Assembly: GCA_028868395.1 (NCBI GenBank)
Contig: JAGWUO010000059.1
Location: forward strand, 1 to 7,152
From: Cytophagales bacterium
Lineage (GTDB): Bacteria > Bacteroidota > Bacteroidia > Cytophagales > Spirosomataceae
DNA length: 7,152 bases
Direction of reading: 5' to 3'
Made by a program: the position numbers and the translations under genes
Notes under the pieces: generated by a model
What the model saw: the letters and a program-made list of their open reading frames with translations, nothing else
Databases searched by the model: none
Told to the model about the DNA's origin: nothing
Part shown: piece after piece, positions 1 to 6,056 of the stretch
Position numbering within the stretch: position 1 is the first letter of the stretch
How the letters are laid out: the number at the start of each line of letters is the position of its first letter

Positions 1-2418
1 GCGATTGTAACGGAAAAGTTGAGGAGGCGTACTTTGTTCCGTAATCTTTACTAGGTTATCTAATTGGATCAAATCCCCGCGGTTGTTTTTCACGTAAAGG
101 GACTTCAAGTCGGATACGTCATTTCGCATCGGACGGTCGATTTGACCGATGATCTGGTATTGTTTTCCGTCCATTACGAAGTAACCAAAACGTCTACCCG
201 AAAGGCCTAATTGCAAGGTGGTAGCTACATCTTGGATGGAAACACCAAGGTTTTGGGCTTTATCGCGGTTGATTTCAAGTCGCAATTCTGGCTTCGTAAA
301 CTTCAAGTTCACGTCTGCCATTTCGAACTTCGAACTCTCCCTCACTTTGGCCATAAATAACGGAATGTTCTTCTTCAAACTCTCGAAAGTCGAGGCTTGA
401 ATCACGAAAGCCACCGGCAAACCACCACCACCGCGTTGTCCCGTAGACAAGGTCGGTTCTTGGATTAGGGTAGCACGTGCACCTGTGAATTTCTTGATCT
501 TCGGTTGAAGCTCATCCGCAATTTGCTGCTGCGTTCTACGACCTTCCGGATCGGATAAAATCACGCGCATACTTCCGGTATTCGAACCACCATTCCCAAA
601 AGGAGGGGAGGTAATCGAATAAACCGCATAGCGTTCGTGCGCCGGAATATCCGTCATCAAGAACTTCGCCATCTCATCCGTATAATTCAACATATATTCG
701 AAAGTAGCGCCTTCCGGAGCCGTTGCATTGACCCGAATACCCCCTCTATCCTCTAGAGGTGCTAATTCCGAAGGAATGGCTTCGAATTTAAACAGGGCAT
801 AAATAATGCCAAACAAGGAGAACATAATCACCCAAGCCATCCAGCGAATTTTAATAAAGGCAGCTAAAGAGTCTTCATATCCTTTCGTCAAAGCCACAAA
901 GAAAGGCTCTGTCACCGTATAGAACCAAGGTTTCGTGTGACTTCCCTTCAATAAACGTGAACTTAACATAGGTGTCAAAGTCAAGGAAACGAAGGCAGAA
1001 ATAATTACAGATCCTGCTACCACAATCCCGAACTCACGGAATAAGCGTCCCGTAATCCCTTGCAAGAAAATCACCGGTAAGAATACGGCAGCTAGGGTGA
1101 CAGTCGTCGAAATAACGGCAAAATAGATTTCTTTAGATCCTTCCACTGCGGCTTCCCACGGGCTGAGTCCCTCCTCGATTTTGGTGTAAATATTCTCCAA
1201 TACCACAATCGCATCATCCACTACGAGACCAATCGAAAGAACGATCCCTAACAGCGTTAACACGTTCACAGAGAATCCCGCTAAATACATAAAGAAGAAT
1301 ACCCCAATTAAACTGACCGGAATGGCTGTCAATGGAATAATGGTCGATCTCCAGTCACGCAAGAACAAGAAGATGATGATGGTTACCAATAAAATCGCAG
1401 TGAAGATGGTTTCTTCCACCTCTTCGATCGATTTGCGTACATAACGGGTATTATCAAAGCCCTCCTTCATCTCCACATCCGCAGGCAAAGTCAAACGAAT
1501 TTGCTCCACTTTCTTGTGGATGGCATCTACGATCTGGATTTGGTTAGAACCAGGCTGTGGAATCACCGCGATAGAAATCATCGGCTTCAAATCCCGCTTA
1601 AAGAAGGTTTTGTTGTTTTCTGGGGAAAGTTCTGCCTTACCCACATCCGAAAATTTCACCGATCGATCACCTTCTTCTTTGATGATCAAATTATTGAAAT
1701 CCTCTTCTGTCGTCATACGGCCCTGCGTTCTCACGGTTAACTCCGTGTTCGCTCCCTCGATACTTCCGGAAGGCAATTCAATATTTTGTTTCGCTAACGC
1801 ATTCACGATATCCGGCGCCGTCAAACGGAAAGAAGCTAAGCGTTCCGGATCGATGTGCAAGCGCATCGCGTATTTCTGCTCGCCCCACAATTGTACGGAA
1901 CTAACCCCCGGAATCGTTTGGAATTTTTCCTTGATATTTCGCGTGGCTAATTCATTCAATGATAGCAAGTTACGCGTAGCGGAAAATACGTTTATGTTGT
2001 AAATAGGGTTTGCATCCGCATCGGCTTTGGCTACGATGGGTGGATCCACGTCTTTAGGTAATTGACCCATCGCACGAGATACGCGGTCACGCACGTCGTT
2101 CGCCGCATCCTCGATATTGACCGAAAGATCAAATTCGACCGTGATACTCGAACGGCCATCGCGGCTAGAACTAGAAAGGGTACGAATACCGGCGATACCG
2201 TTAATGGATTCTTCTAAAGGCTCGGTGATTTGGGATTCAATAATATCAGCGTTTGCCCCAGTGTAAGACGTTTGTACGTTTACAACAGGCGGATCCACGG
2301 ATGGATATTCACGAACCCCTAAATAGGTATATCCGATGATACCAAATACGATGATCGTGATAGACATCACAATCGAAAGTACCGGTCTTTTTATACTAAT
2401 CTCTGAAAAAGATGCCAT
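1..2418 (-). CDS. RND efflux permease, HAE1/AcrB-like (partial, C-terminus beyond window)
   Basis: Inner-membrane proton-driven pump subunit of a tripartite efflux system. The frame stays open from the ATG at 2418 to the left edge, giving 806 residues; the family is usually about 1,020-1,050, so roughly the last fifth (TM8 or TM9 onward) is missing. Seen directly: TM1 at about 12-33 after an ISIKRPV start, a porter-domain segment, TM2 to TM6 at about 333-485, and TM7 at about 526-546. TM4 carries the adjacent aspartates D401 and D402 (GLVVDDAIVVLENI), which match the proton-relay pair D407/D408 of AcrB. FGNGGSNTG at 607-615 aligns with the AcrB switch loop. Four consecutive GGT glycine codons encode 663-666, just before a porter strand. 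The start lies 7 nt after the adaptor gene's stop, so the two are almost certainly co-transcribed. The substrate cannot be told from sequence; drugs, biocides or metabolites are all possible. It resembles the HAE1 (drug) type more than the heavy-metal HME type, but that is a judgement by eye. Confidence 0.95.
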   Translation of the reverse strand, partial: MASFSEISIKRPVLSIVMSITIIVFGIIGYTYLGVREYPSVDPPVVNVQTSYTGANADIIESQITEPLEESINGIAGIRTLSSSSRDGRSSITVEFDLSVNIEDAANDVRDRVSRAMGQLPKDVDPPIVAKADADANPIYNINVFSATRNLLSLNELATRNIKEKFQTIPGVSSVQLWGEQKYAMRLHIDPERLASFRLTAPDIVNALAKQNIELPSGSIEGANTELTVRTQGRMTTEEDFNNLIIKEEGDRSVKFSDVGKAELSPENNKTFFKRDLKPMISIAVIPQPGSNQIQIVDAIHKKVEQIRLTLPADVEMKEGFDNTRYVRKSIEEVEETIFTAILLVTIIIFLFLRDWRSTIIPLTAIPVSLIGVFFFMYLAGFSVNVLTLLGIVLSIGLVVDDAIVVLENIYTKIEEGLSPWEAAVEGSKEIYFAVISTTVTLAAVFLPVIFLQGITGRLFREFGIVVAGSVIISAFVSLTLTPMLSSRLLKGSHTKPWFYTVTEPFFVALTKGYEDSLAAFIKIRWMAWVIMFSLFGIIYALFKFEAIPSELAPLEDRGGIRVNATAPEGATFEYMLNYTDEMAKFLMTDIPAHERYAVYSITSPPFGNGGSNTGSMRVILSDPEGRRTQQQIADELQPKIKKFTGARATLIQEPTLSTGQRGGGGLPVAFVIQASTFESLKKNIPLFMAKVRESSKFEMADVNLKFTKPELRLEINRDKAQNLGVSIQDVATTLQLGLSGRRFGYFVMDGKQYQIIGQIDRPMRNDVSDLKSLYVKNNRGDLIQLDNLVKITEQSTPPQLFRYNR

Positions 2419-2425
2419 AGCTAGT

Positions 2426-3517
2426 TTATTTTACGACTTCTTTAATTTCTACTTCGCCATCAGGTTTCACTTGGATGATACCGTTGGTAATGAGGGTGTC
2501 TCCAATTGCTAATCCGTCTAAGATCTCAACTGTCTTGTCACCGCGTGTTCCTAAGGTAACCTTGGTGGAGACAGAATGACCATTTTTCACTACATACACT
2601 TTACTACCTTTTGCTTCAGGAATAACAGCCTCTGTTGGAATTAAGATCGCTGAACCTTTTGTCTTCAGGATCAAATTCACTTTTGCGAAAGCCCCTGGAA
2701 CCAATTCATTACCCGGATTAGGTGCTTGAGCTCGTATTTGTAAGGTTCTAGTTTGAGGATCAATCTTCGGATCAATCGCATATACTCGGCCGATATAGGT
2801 TTTTTCCTCGTTCTCGGTGATGAATTCGATAGTGCCCCCGTTTCTCACTTGGGTGGCGTATTTCGCCGGAATTGCAAATTCGATTTTCGCCGGATTCGTG
2901 TTCGTCAAAGTAGCAATTTGCGTACTTGGGGAAATATAACTTCCTAAACTCACATATCGGAAACCAATTCTGCCAGCAAAAGGTGCGCGTATAGTTGTTT
3001 TCAAGATTTGCGCTTTTAGGTCTTCAATATCGGCTGAAATGGTATTCACCGAGTTGACCGCAATATCATACTCGCGTTGCGAAATGGCTTCTTTTTGAAG
3101 AAGGACCTTTTGGCGAGCCTCATTGTCTTCCGCTAATTTTTTATTGTATCCTAGTTTGCGAAGACGTGCTTGTAAATCATCGTCATTGATGCGAAGTAAA
3201 ACCGTTCCTTTGGCTACCACATCGCCTTCTTTGATGTTCAATGCAATAATACGTCCAGCGATTTCGGAGCGAATGTCTACCTCTTCGTTTGGCAAAATAG
3301 AACCGGTTGAATTGATCATATCATCCAATCGAGTCGATTTGACCACCGTCACTACCACGGCTGTCTTTCCCCCTTTTCCCCCTGGGCCACCTTTTTCTTT
3401 TCCTTTCTCTTTCGTTTCAGCGGAGAAAAAAGTCTTTTTGATTTTCGGATAAAACGCCAAACCCAAGATCAAGGCAATGGTCAAAACCGACAGAAGAGTC
3501 TTTGTAATTTTATTCAT
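2426..3517 (-). CDS. RND efflux periplasmic adaptor (membrane fusion protein, HlyD/AcrA type)
   Basis: This 363-residue adaptor bridges the RND permease encoded just downstream to an outer-membrane channel. Seen: an N-terminal hydrophobic segment at about 8-23 after a basic MNKITK start, then a Lys/Gly-rich linker at about 36-51. A first lipoyl half-motif covers about 82-111 (GRIIALNIKEGDVVAKGTVL). A short helical hairpin rich in Lys, Gln and Glu covers about 113-172. The second lipoyl half contains the family signature TTIRAPFAGRIG at 174-185. The beta-barrel (about 208-285) and the membrane-proximal domain run to the C-terminus. There is no lipobox cysteine, so it is probably held by an uncleaved anchor or exported by a signal peptide, rather than being a lipoprotein like AcrA. 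Its length is typical for shorter adaptors in the Bacteroidota. The ATG at 3517 is the natural start: it gives a clean signal region and lies after the 62-nt gap. I see no strong Shine-Dalgarno, only an A/T-rich stretch. Confidence 0.95.
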   Translation of the reverse strand: MNKITKTLLSVLTIALILGLAFYPKIKKTFFSAETKEKGKEKGGPGGKGGKTAVVVTVVKSTRLDDMINSTGSILPNEEVDIRSEIAGRIIALNIKEGDVVAKGTVLLRINDDDLQARLRKLGYNKKLAEDNEARQKVLLQKEAISQREYDIAVNSVNTISADIEDLKAQILKTTIRAPFAGRIGFRYVSLGSYISPSTQIATLTNTNPAKIEFAIPAKYATQVRNGGTIEFITENEEKTYIGRVYAIDPKIDPQTRTLQIRAQAPNPGNELVPGAFAKVNLILKTKGSAILIPTEAVIPEAKGSKVYVVKNGHSVSTKVTLGTRGDKTVEILDGLAIGDTLITNGIIQVKPDGEVEIKEVVK

Positions 3518-3535
3518 AGTAATAGGTTTTCATAC

Positions 3536-3569
3536 TAAGGTAATCAAATCCAAGGAAAGGATTACCCTA
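3536..3569 (-). other. Imperfect inverted repeat in the leader of the adaptor gene
   Basis: The 62-nt gap between the regulator stop and the adaptor ATG holds a 7-bp perfect inverted repeat, GGTAATC (3539-3545) with GATTACC (3560-3566), separated by 14 nt. On the minus-strand transcript a G-U wobble and two more A-U pairs extend it to about 10 bp. There is no following U-run, so it is not a typical intrinsic terminator. It could be an operator for the neighbouring Lrp-type regulator, a leader hairpin affecting adaptor translation, or chance. I see no convincing Bacteroidota -33/-7 promoter pair in the gap. Confidence 0.4.
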
Positions 3570-3579
3570 ACTTATAGGC

Positions 3580-4062
3580 TTAATTGGTTAAAGAATTCGA
3601 AATCCAAGGCATAAACTGCTCATTCTCCACTTCGTTCATGACGAAATGACTTTGTGCGTTGCCTATGTTTTTAATACTAGCAAGCTTGTGCAAAATAAAT
3701 TCACGGTATTCATCCATATCTGCGACCACGATTTTTAACAGAAAATCACTGTGTCCGGAAACGCAGTAGCATTCTTGCACCTCGACTAATTGCATCACAT
3801 CTTGCTCAAATTGCTTCAAATAGTCTGCGGCGTGCTCCTTTAAGGAAATATCACAGAAAACGGTTAAGGTTTTACCTAGTTTGGCAGGATTGATCATTGC
3901 TCGATAGCCCGTTATCACGCCTTCCTTTTCCATCCGCTTGATGCGTTCATGGATAGGCGTCGCACTCATTCCTAGGCGAGCGGCCATTTCTTTATTAGAA
4001 AGAAAGGCGTCTTCGTGCAGAAATGCGAGGATCTTTTTATCGATGTCATCAATTTTTGCCAT
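3580..4062 (-). CDS. Lrp/AsnC-family transcriptional regulator
   Basis: This 160-residue DNA-binding regulator has the two-part Lrp/AsnC layout. An N-terminal winged helix-turn-helix begins IDDIDKKILAFL, with the recognition region at about 22-47 (SNKEMAARLGMSATPIHERI). A RAM ligand-binding/oligomerisation domain covers about 65-150 and includes the family's conserved glycine turn (CVSGHSDFLLKI, 100-111). Such proteins usually form dimers to octamers or larger assemblies and respond to amino acids or related small molecules. The ligand here is unknown, so Lrp itself should not be assumed. I chose the ATG at 4062: it gives the usual family start and length and lies 4 nt after the gldH stop, suggesting translational coupling. 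The longer in-frame start at 4146 would add 28 Trp/Arg-rich residues lying inside gldH and is rejected. Its position directly upstream of the efflux pair makes it a candidate local regulator of the pump and of itself; that is inference. Confidence 0.93.
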   Translation of the reverse strand: MAKIDDIDKKILAFLHEDAFLSNKEMAARLGMSATPIHERIKRMEKEGVITGYRAMINPAKLGKTLTVFCDISLKEHAADYLKQFEQDVMQLVEVQECYCVSGHSDFLLKIVVADMDEYREFILHKLASIKNIGNAQSHFVMNEVENEQFMPWISNSLTN

Positions 4063-4066
4063 ACGC

Positions 4067-4564
4067 TTATTTACTCTCGTTTTTTTCCAAAAGAAGTCCG
4101 AACGATACCATCCCCGCCAGAGTATCCACTCGCATAGATTGCGCAACCTGAATTTGGTATTTACCTGGTTTGGGAAACTTCAAATTCGGATAAACGAGAA
4201 ATTTTTTCTCATAAATATCGCCAAATCCGGCACCTTTCGGCTTTCCCGTTTTCGGGTCATATAAGATTGCCTCAGCTAAACCTTTCTGAATGGTTATTCC
4301 CTGATCATCCACTATACTCGGGCTGAAATACAGGTTATAGAAAGGGTATGCATTGTTTTGGCGTACCACCACATAAGCGGAATAACTACTCACAGAATCC
4401 GCCACCTCTACGTTAAAACGAATAGGCTGTTTTTGGATCCAGCCGGACTCGGGAAAACTCGAAGTGTCGTCAATTATTACACTCGAATCACTGCAGGCAA
4501 AGAATATCAGCTCAAACAGGAAAATGAATCCAAGGCTAAGCTTCAGGGGTAGGCGCTGCACCAT
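4067..4564 (-). CDS. gldH: Gliding motility lipoprotein GldH
   Basis: GldH is a lipoprotein of the Bacteroidota. In Flavobacterium johnsoniae it is required for gliding and chitin use, functions tied to the type IX secretion/gliding apparatus. The protein has 165 residues from the ATG at 4564. Residues 1-23 form a lipoprotein signal peptide: a short basic stretch, a Leu/Phe/Ile-rich core, then FFAC with the lipid-bearing cysteine at about position 24, followed by SDSS. The Phe at -2 and -3 is a loose lipobox. The mature part is mostly beta-prone, with YVVVRQNNAYPFYNLYF and a late KPGKYQIQVAQSMR segment typical of GldH. The chosen start lies 29 nt inside the end of the upstream ricT-like gene. 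A longer frame starting at 4630 would put a highly basic stretch before the signal peptide and is less likely. gldH genes also occur in non-gliding species, so motility is not proven. I recognise the family from overall pattern, without an alignment. Confidence 0.88.
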   Translation of the reverse strand: MVQRLPLKLSLGFIFLFELIFFACSDSSVIIDDTSSFPESGWIQKQPIRFNVEVADSVSSYSAYVVVRQNNAYPFYNLYFSPSIVDDQGITIQKGLAEAILYDPKTGKPKGAGFGDIYEKKFLVYPNLKFPKPGKYQIQVAQSMRVDTLAGMVSFGLLLEKNESK

Positions 4565-6056
4565 CTCTTGGAGGTCTTGGTTTAAACTTCTTTTTCTTCT
4601 TGAACGGTTTCGGTGTGGCTGTTCCACCATCAGCTACTGAAGTTGATCCTTCTGGACGATTTTGTCCTTCTGGACGCGGTCCGCGGTTTTCACCCTCCGG
4701 TCTAGGAGGACGTGGTCCACGCTCGGGGCGTGGTCCCCGATTTTCACCTTCTGGCCTAGGTCCACGCTCGGGGCGAGGGCCTCTATTCTGTCCTTCTGGG
4801 CGTGGTCCGCGATTTTCGCCTTCTGGTCTTGGAGGTCTCGGTCCGCGTTCTGGACGAGGCCCGCGATCTTGTCCTTCCGGACGTGGTCCACGATTTCCGC
4901 CGTCTCTATTACCTCGGTTATTTCGGTTGTTGCGATTACCCGATTTCATTCCACCGTATTTCTTATCCATCCGCTCTAAATCAGAATTTAGCTCAGATAA
5001 GGTAGGTTTCTCCACGGCTGGTGCATCTGGGTTCAGATCCTCAAACGACTCCGGAATAATTCCTTTTTTATTTAAATCAATGATTTCAGCCACGCGATCG
5101 CAGCTCACTGGAATCCAGATAGCCTCTTCCCCCACAATCCCAAACCACATCATTCGCTTGAAAATATCCGTCTTCTGTAAGATGGCATCACCTCGTTTGG
5201 TTTTTAAGCGACCTTCAATGGTAGGAATGCTTTTCAGGGCATCCATATAGGTCTCTAATTCGTAGTTTAAACAGCATTTTAAACGACCACATTGGCCACT
5301 TAATTTGACAGGATTTAGCGAAAGGTTTTGGTAACGAGCGGCTGAGGTAGTTACGTTTTTGAAATCCGATAACCAGGTCGAGCAACACAATTCGCGTCCA
5401 CAAACCCCGATTCCGCCTAATCTACCCGCCTCTTGGCGAAGCGAGATCTGCTTCATTTCAACGCGAATCTTAAATTCGGTTGCAAGAATTTTGATGAGTT
5501 CGCGGAAATCAACTCGGTCTTCAGATGAATAATAGAAGATCGCTTTCGAACCATCCGTTTGAAATTCTACATCTGAAAGCTTCATATTCAGCTTTAAGTC
5601 GCTGATAATTTGGCGTCCACGGTACATCGTAGGAAGGTCACGCGCCATGGATTGCTCGTGCTTCTCGATGTCCTTTTCAGTGGCTAAACGGATGATGTTT
5701 TTTACCTTATCATCATCCTTGATATTCTTCTTAAGTAATTGAAGACGAACGAGTTCCCCTTGTAGAGAAACAACGCCTAACTGCGTTCCACTGCTAGAGT
5801 CGACCATCACCGAGTCTCCTGTATGTAGTTCTAGTTGATCTACATTACGAAAATACTCTTTTCTGCCTCCTTTGAACTTCACTTCCACGATGTGGTAGCG
5901 TTGGAACGAGGGAACGTCTAAGTCTGATAACCAGTCAAAAACGTTCATTTTATTGCAACCACCTGAGCCGCAACCGCCATTACTTTGACAGCCTTTTACC
6001 TCCCCGCTAGCGCTGGGAGATCCGCAGGACCCACTGGAACATGATTTACACGCCAT
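4536..6056 (-). CDS. ricT: RicT-like PSP1-domain protein with Cys-rich N-terminus and Arg-Gly-Pro repeat tail
   Basis: This 506-residue protein is related to Bacillus subtilis RicT (YaaT), a member of the RicA-RicF-RicT iron-sulfur complex that aids RNase Y-dependent RNA processing. The N-terminus has six cysteines in 34 residues (3, 6, 11, 23, 29, 34), ending GGCNKMNVFDWL. The PSP1 core runs from about residue 54 to 290. It carries the two family signatures CGRELCC (C219, C224, C225) and CGRLKCC (C256, C261, C262), which provide cluster ligands in RicT. From about 370 the protein becomes low-complexity: an Asn/Arg/Gly stretch, then nine RGPRP motifs (389-466), then a Lys-rich KPFKKKKKFKPRPPR tail. 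The core therefore ends about 200 residues before the stop, and the tail is an unusual addition. The ATG at 6056 overlaps the purD stop by 11 nt, and the cysteine-rich start supports it over the next Met (37). The 3' end overlaps gldH by 29 nt. The role in Bacteroidota is inferred from the family; partner proteins are not in this window. Confidence 0.9.
   Translation of the reverse strand: MACKSCSSGSCGSPSASGEVKGCQSNGGCGSGGCNKMNVFDWLSDLDVPSFQRYHIVEVKFKGGRKEYFRNVDQLELHTGDSVMVDSSSGTQLGVVSLQGELVRLQLLKKNIKDDDKVKNIIRLATEKDIEKHEQSMARDLPTMYRGRQIISDLKLNMKLSDVEFQTDGSKAIFYYSSEDRVDFRELIKILATEFKIRVEMKQISLRQEAGRLGGIGVCGRELCCSTWLSDFKNVTTSAARYQNLSLNPVKLSGQCGRLKCCLNYELETYMDALKSIPTIEGRLKTKRGDAILQKTDIFKRMMWFGIVGEEAIWIPVSCDRVAEIIDLNKKGIIPESFEDLNPDAPAVEKPTLSELNSDLERMDKKYGGMKSGNRNNRNNRGNRDGGNRGPRPEGQDRGPRPERGPRPPRPEGENRGPRPEGQNRGPRPERGPRPEGENRGPRPERGPRPPRPEGENRGPRPEGQNRPEGSTSVADGGTATPKPFKKKKKFKPRPPRDGAAPTPEA
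4659..4892 (-). repeat. Tandem repeat encoding the RGPRPEG-type tail of the RicT-like protein
   Basis: This 234-bp in-frame array encodes residues 389-466. The units are about 27, 24, 18 and 9 residues long. All are built from RGPRPEGQ(N/D), RGPRPE and RGPRP(PRP)EGEN blocks, giving nine RGPRP cores. Synonymous codons vary between copies (CGT, CGC, CGG and AGA for Arg; GGA, GGC and GGG for Gly), so the copies are diverged at DNA level while the protein motif is kept. Length differences are all multiples of three. This suggests slippage or unequal exchange followed by selection on the peptide. Confidence 0.9.

Noticed and set aside
1501..2002. Two overlapping plus-strand open frames (79 and 162 codons)
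   Set aside because: They are antisense to the permease, whose conserved reading frame is uninterrupted here; the peptides resemble no known family.
3536..3569. Intrinsic terminator between the regulator and adaptor genes
   Set aside because: The stem is A/T-rich with a 14-nt loop, and no U-run follows on the minus-strand transcript.
4063..4146. Longer start for the Lrp-type regulator, adding 28 residues
   Set aside because: The extension lies wholly inside gldH, is Trp/Arg-rich and unlike the family start. The ATG at 4062 gives the normal 160-residue form.
4565..4630. Longer start for GldH, adding 22 residues
   Set aside because: It would place a strongly basic stretch in front of a good lipoprotein signal peptide, and the sequence is the ricT tail read in another frame.
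4659..4892. CRISPR array or non-coding satellite
   Set aside because: There is no constant repeat with unique spacers, the units are in frame with an open gene, and the peptide motif is preserved.
4600..5250. 216-codon open frame on the plus strand, rich in RGPR-like motifs
   Set aside because: It lies antisense to the ricT-like gene. Its repeats follow from the dyad symmetry of the RGPR codons, and it has no recognisable family.
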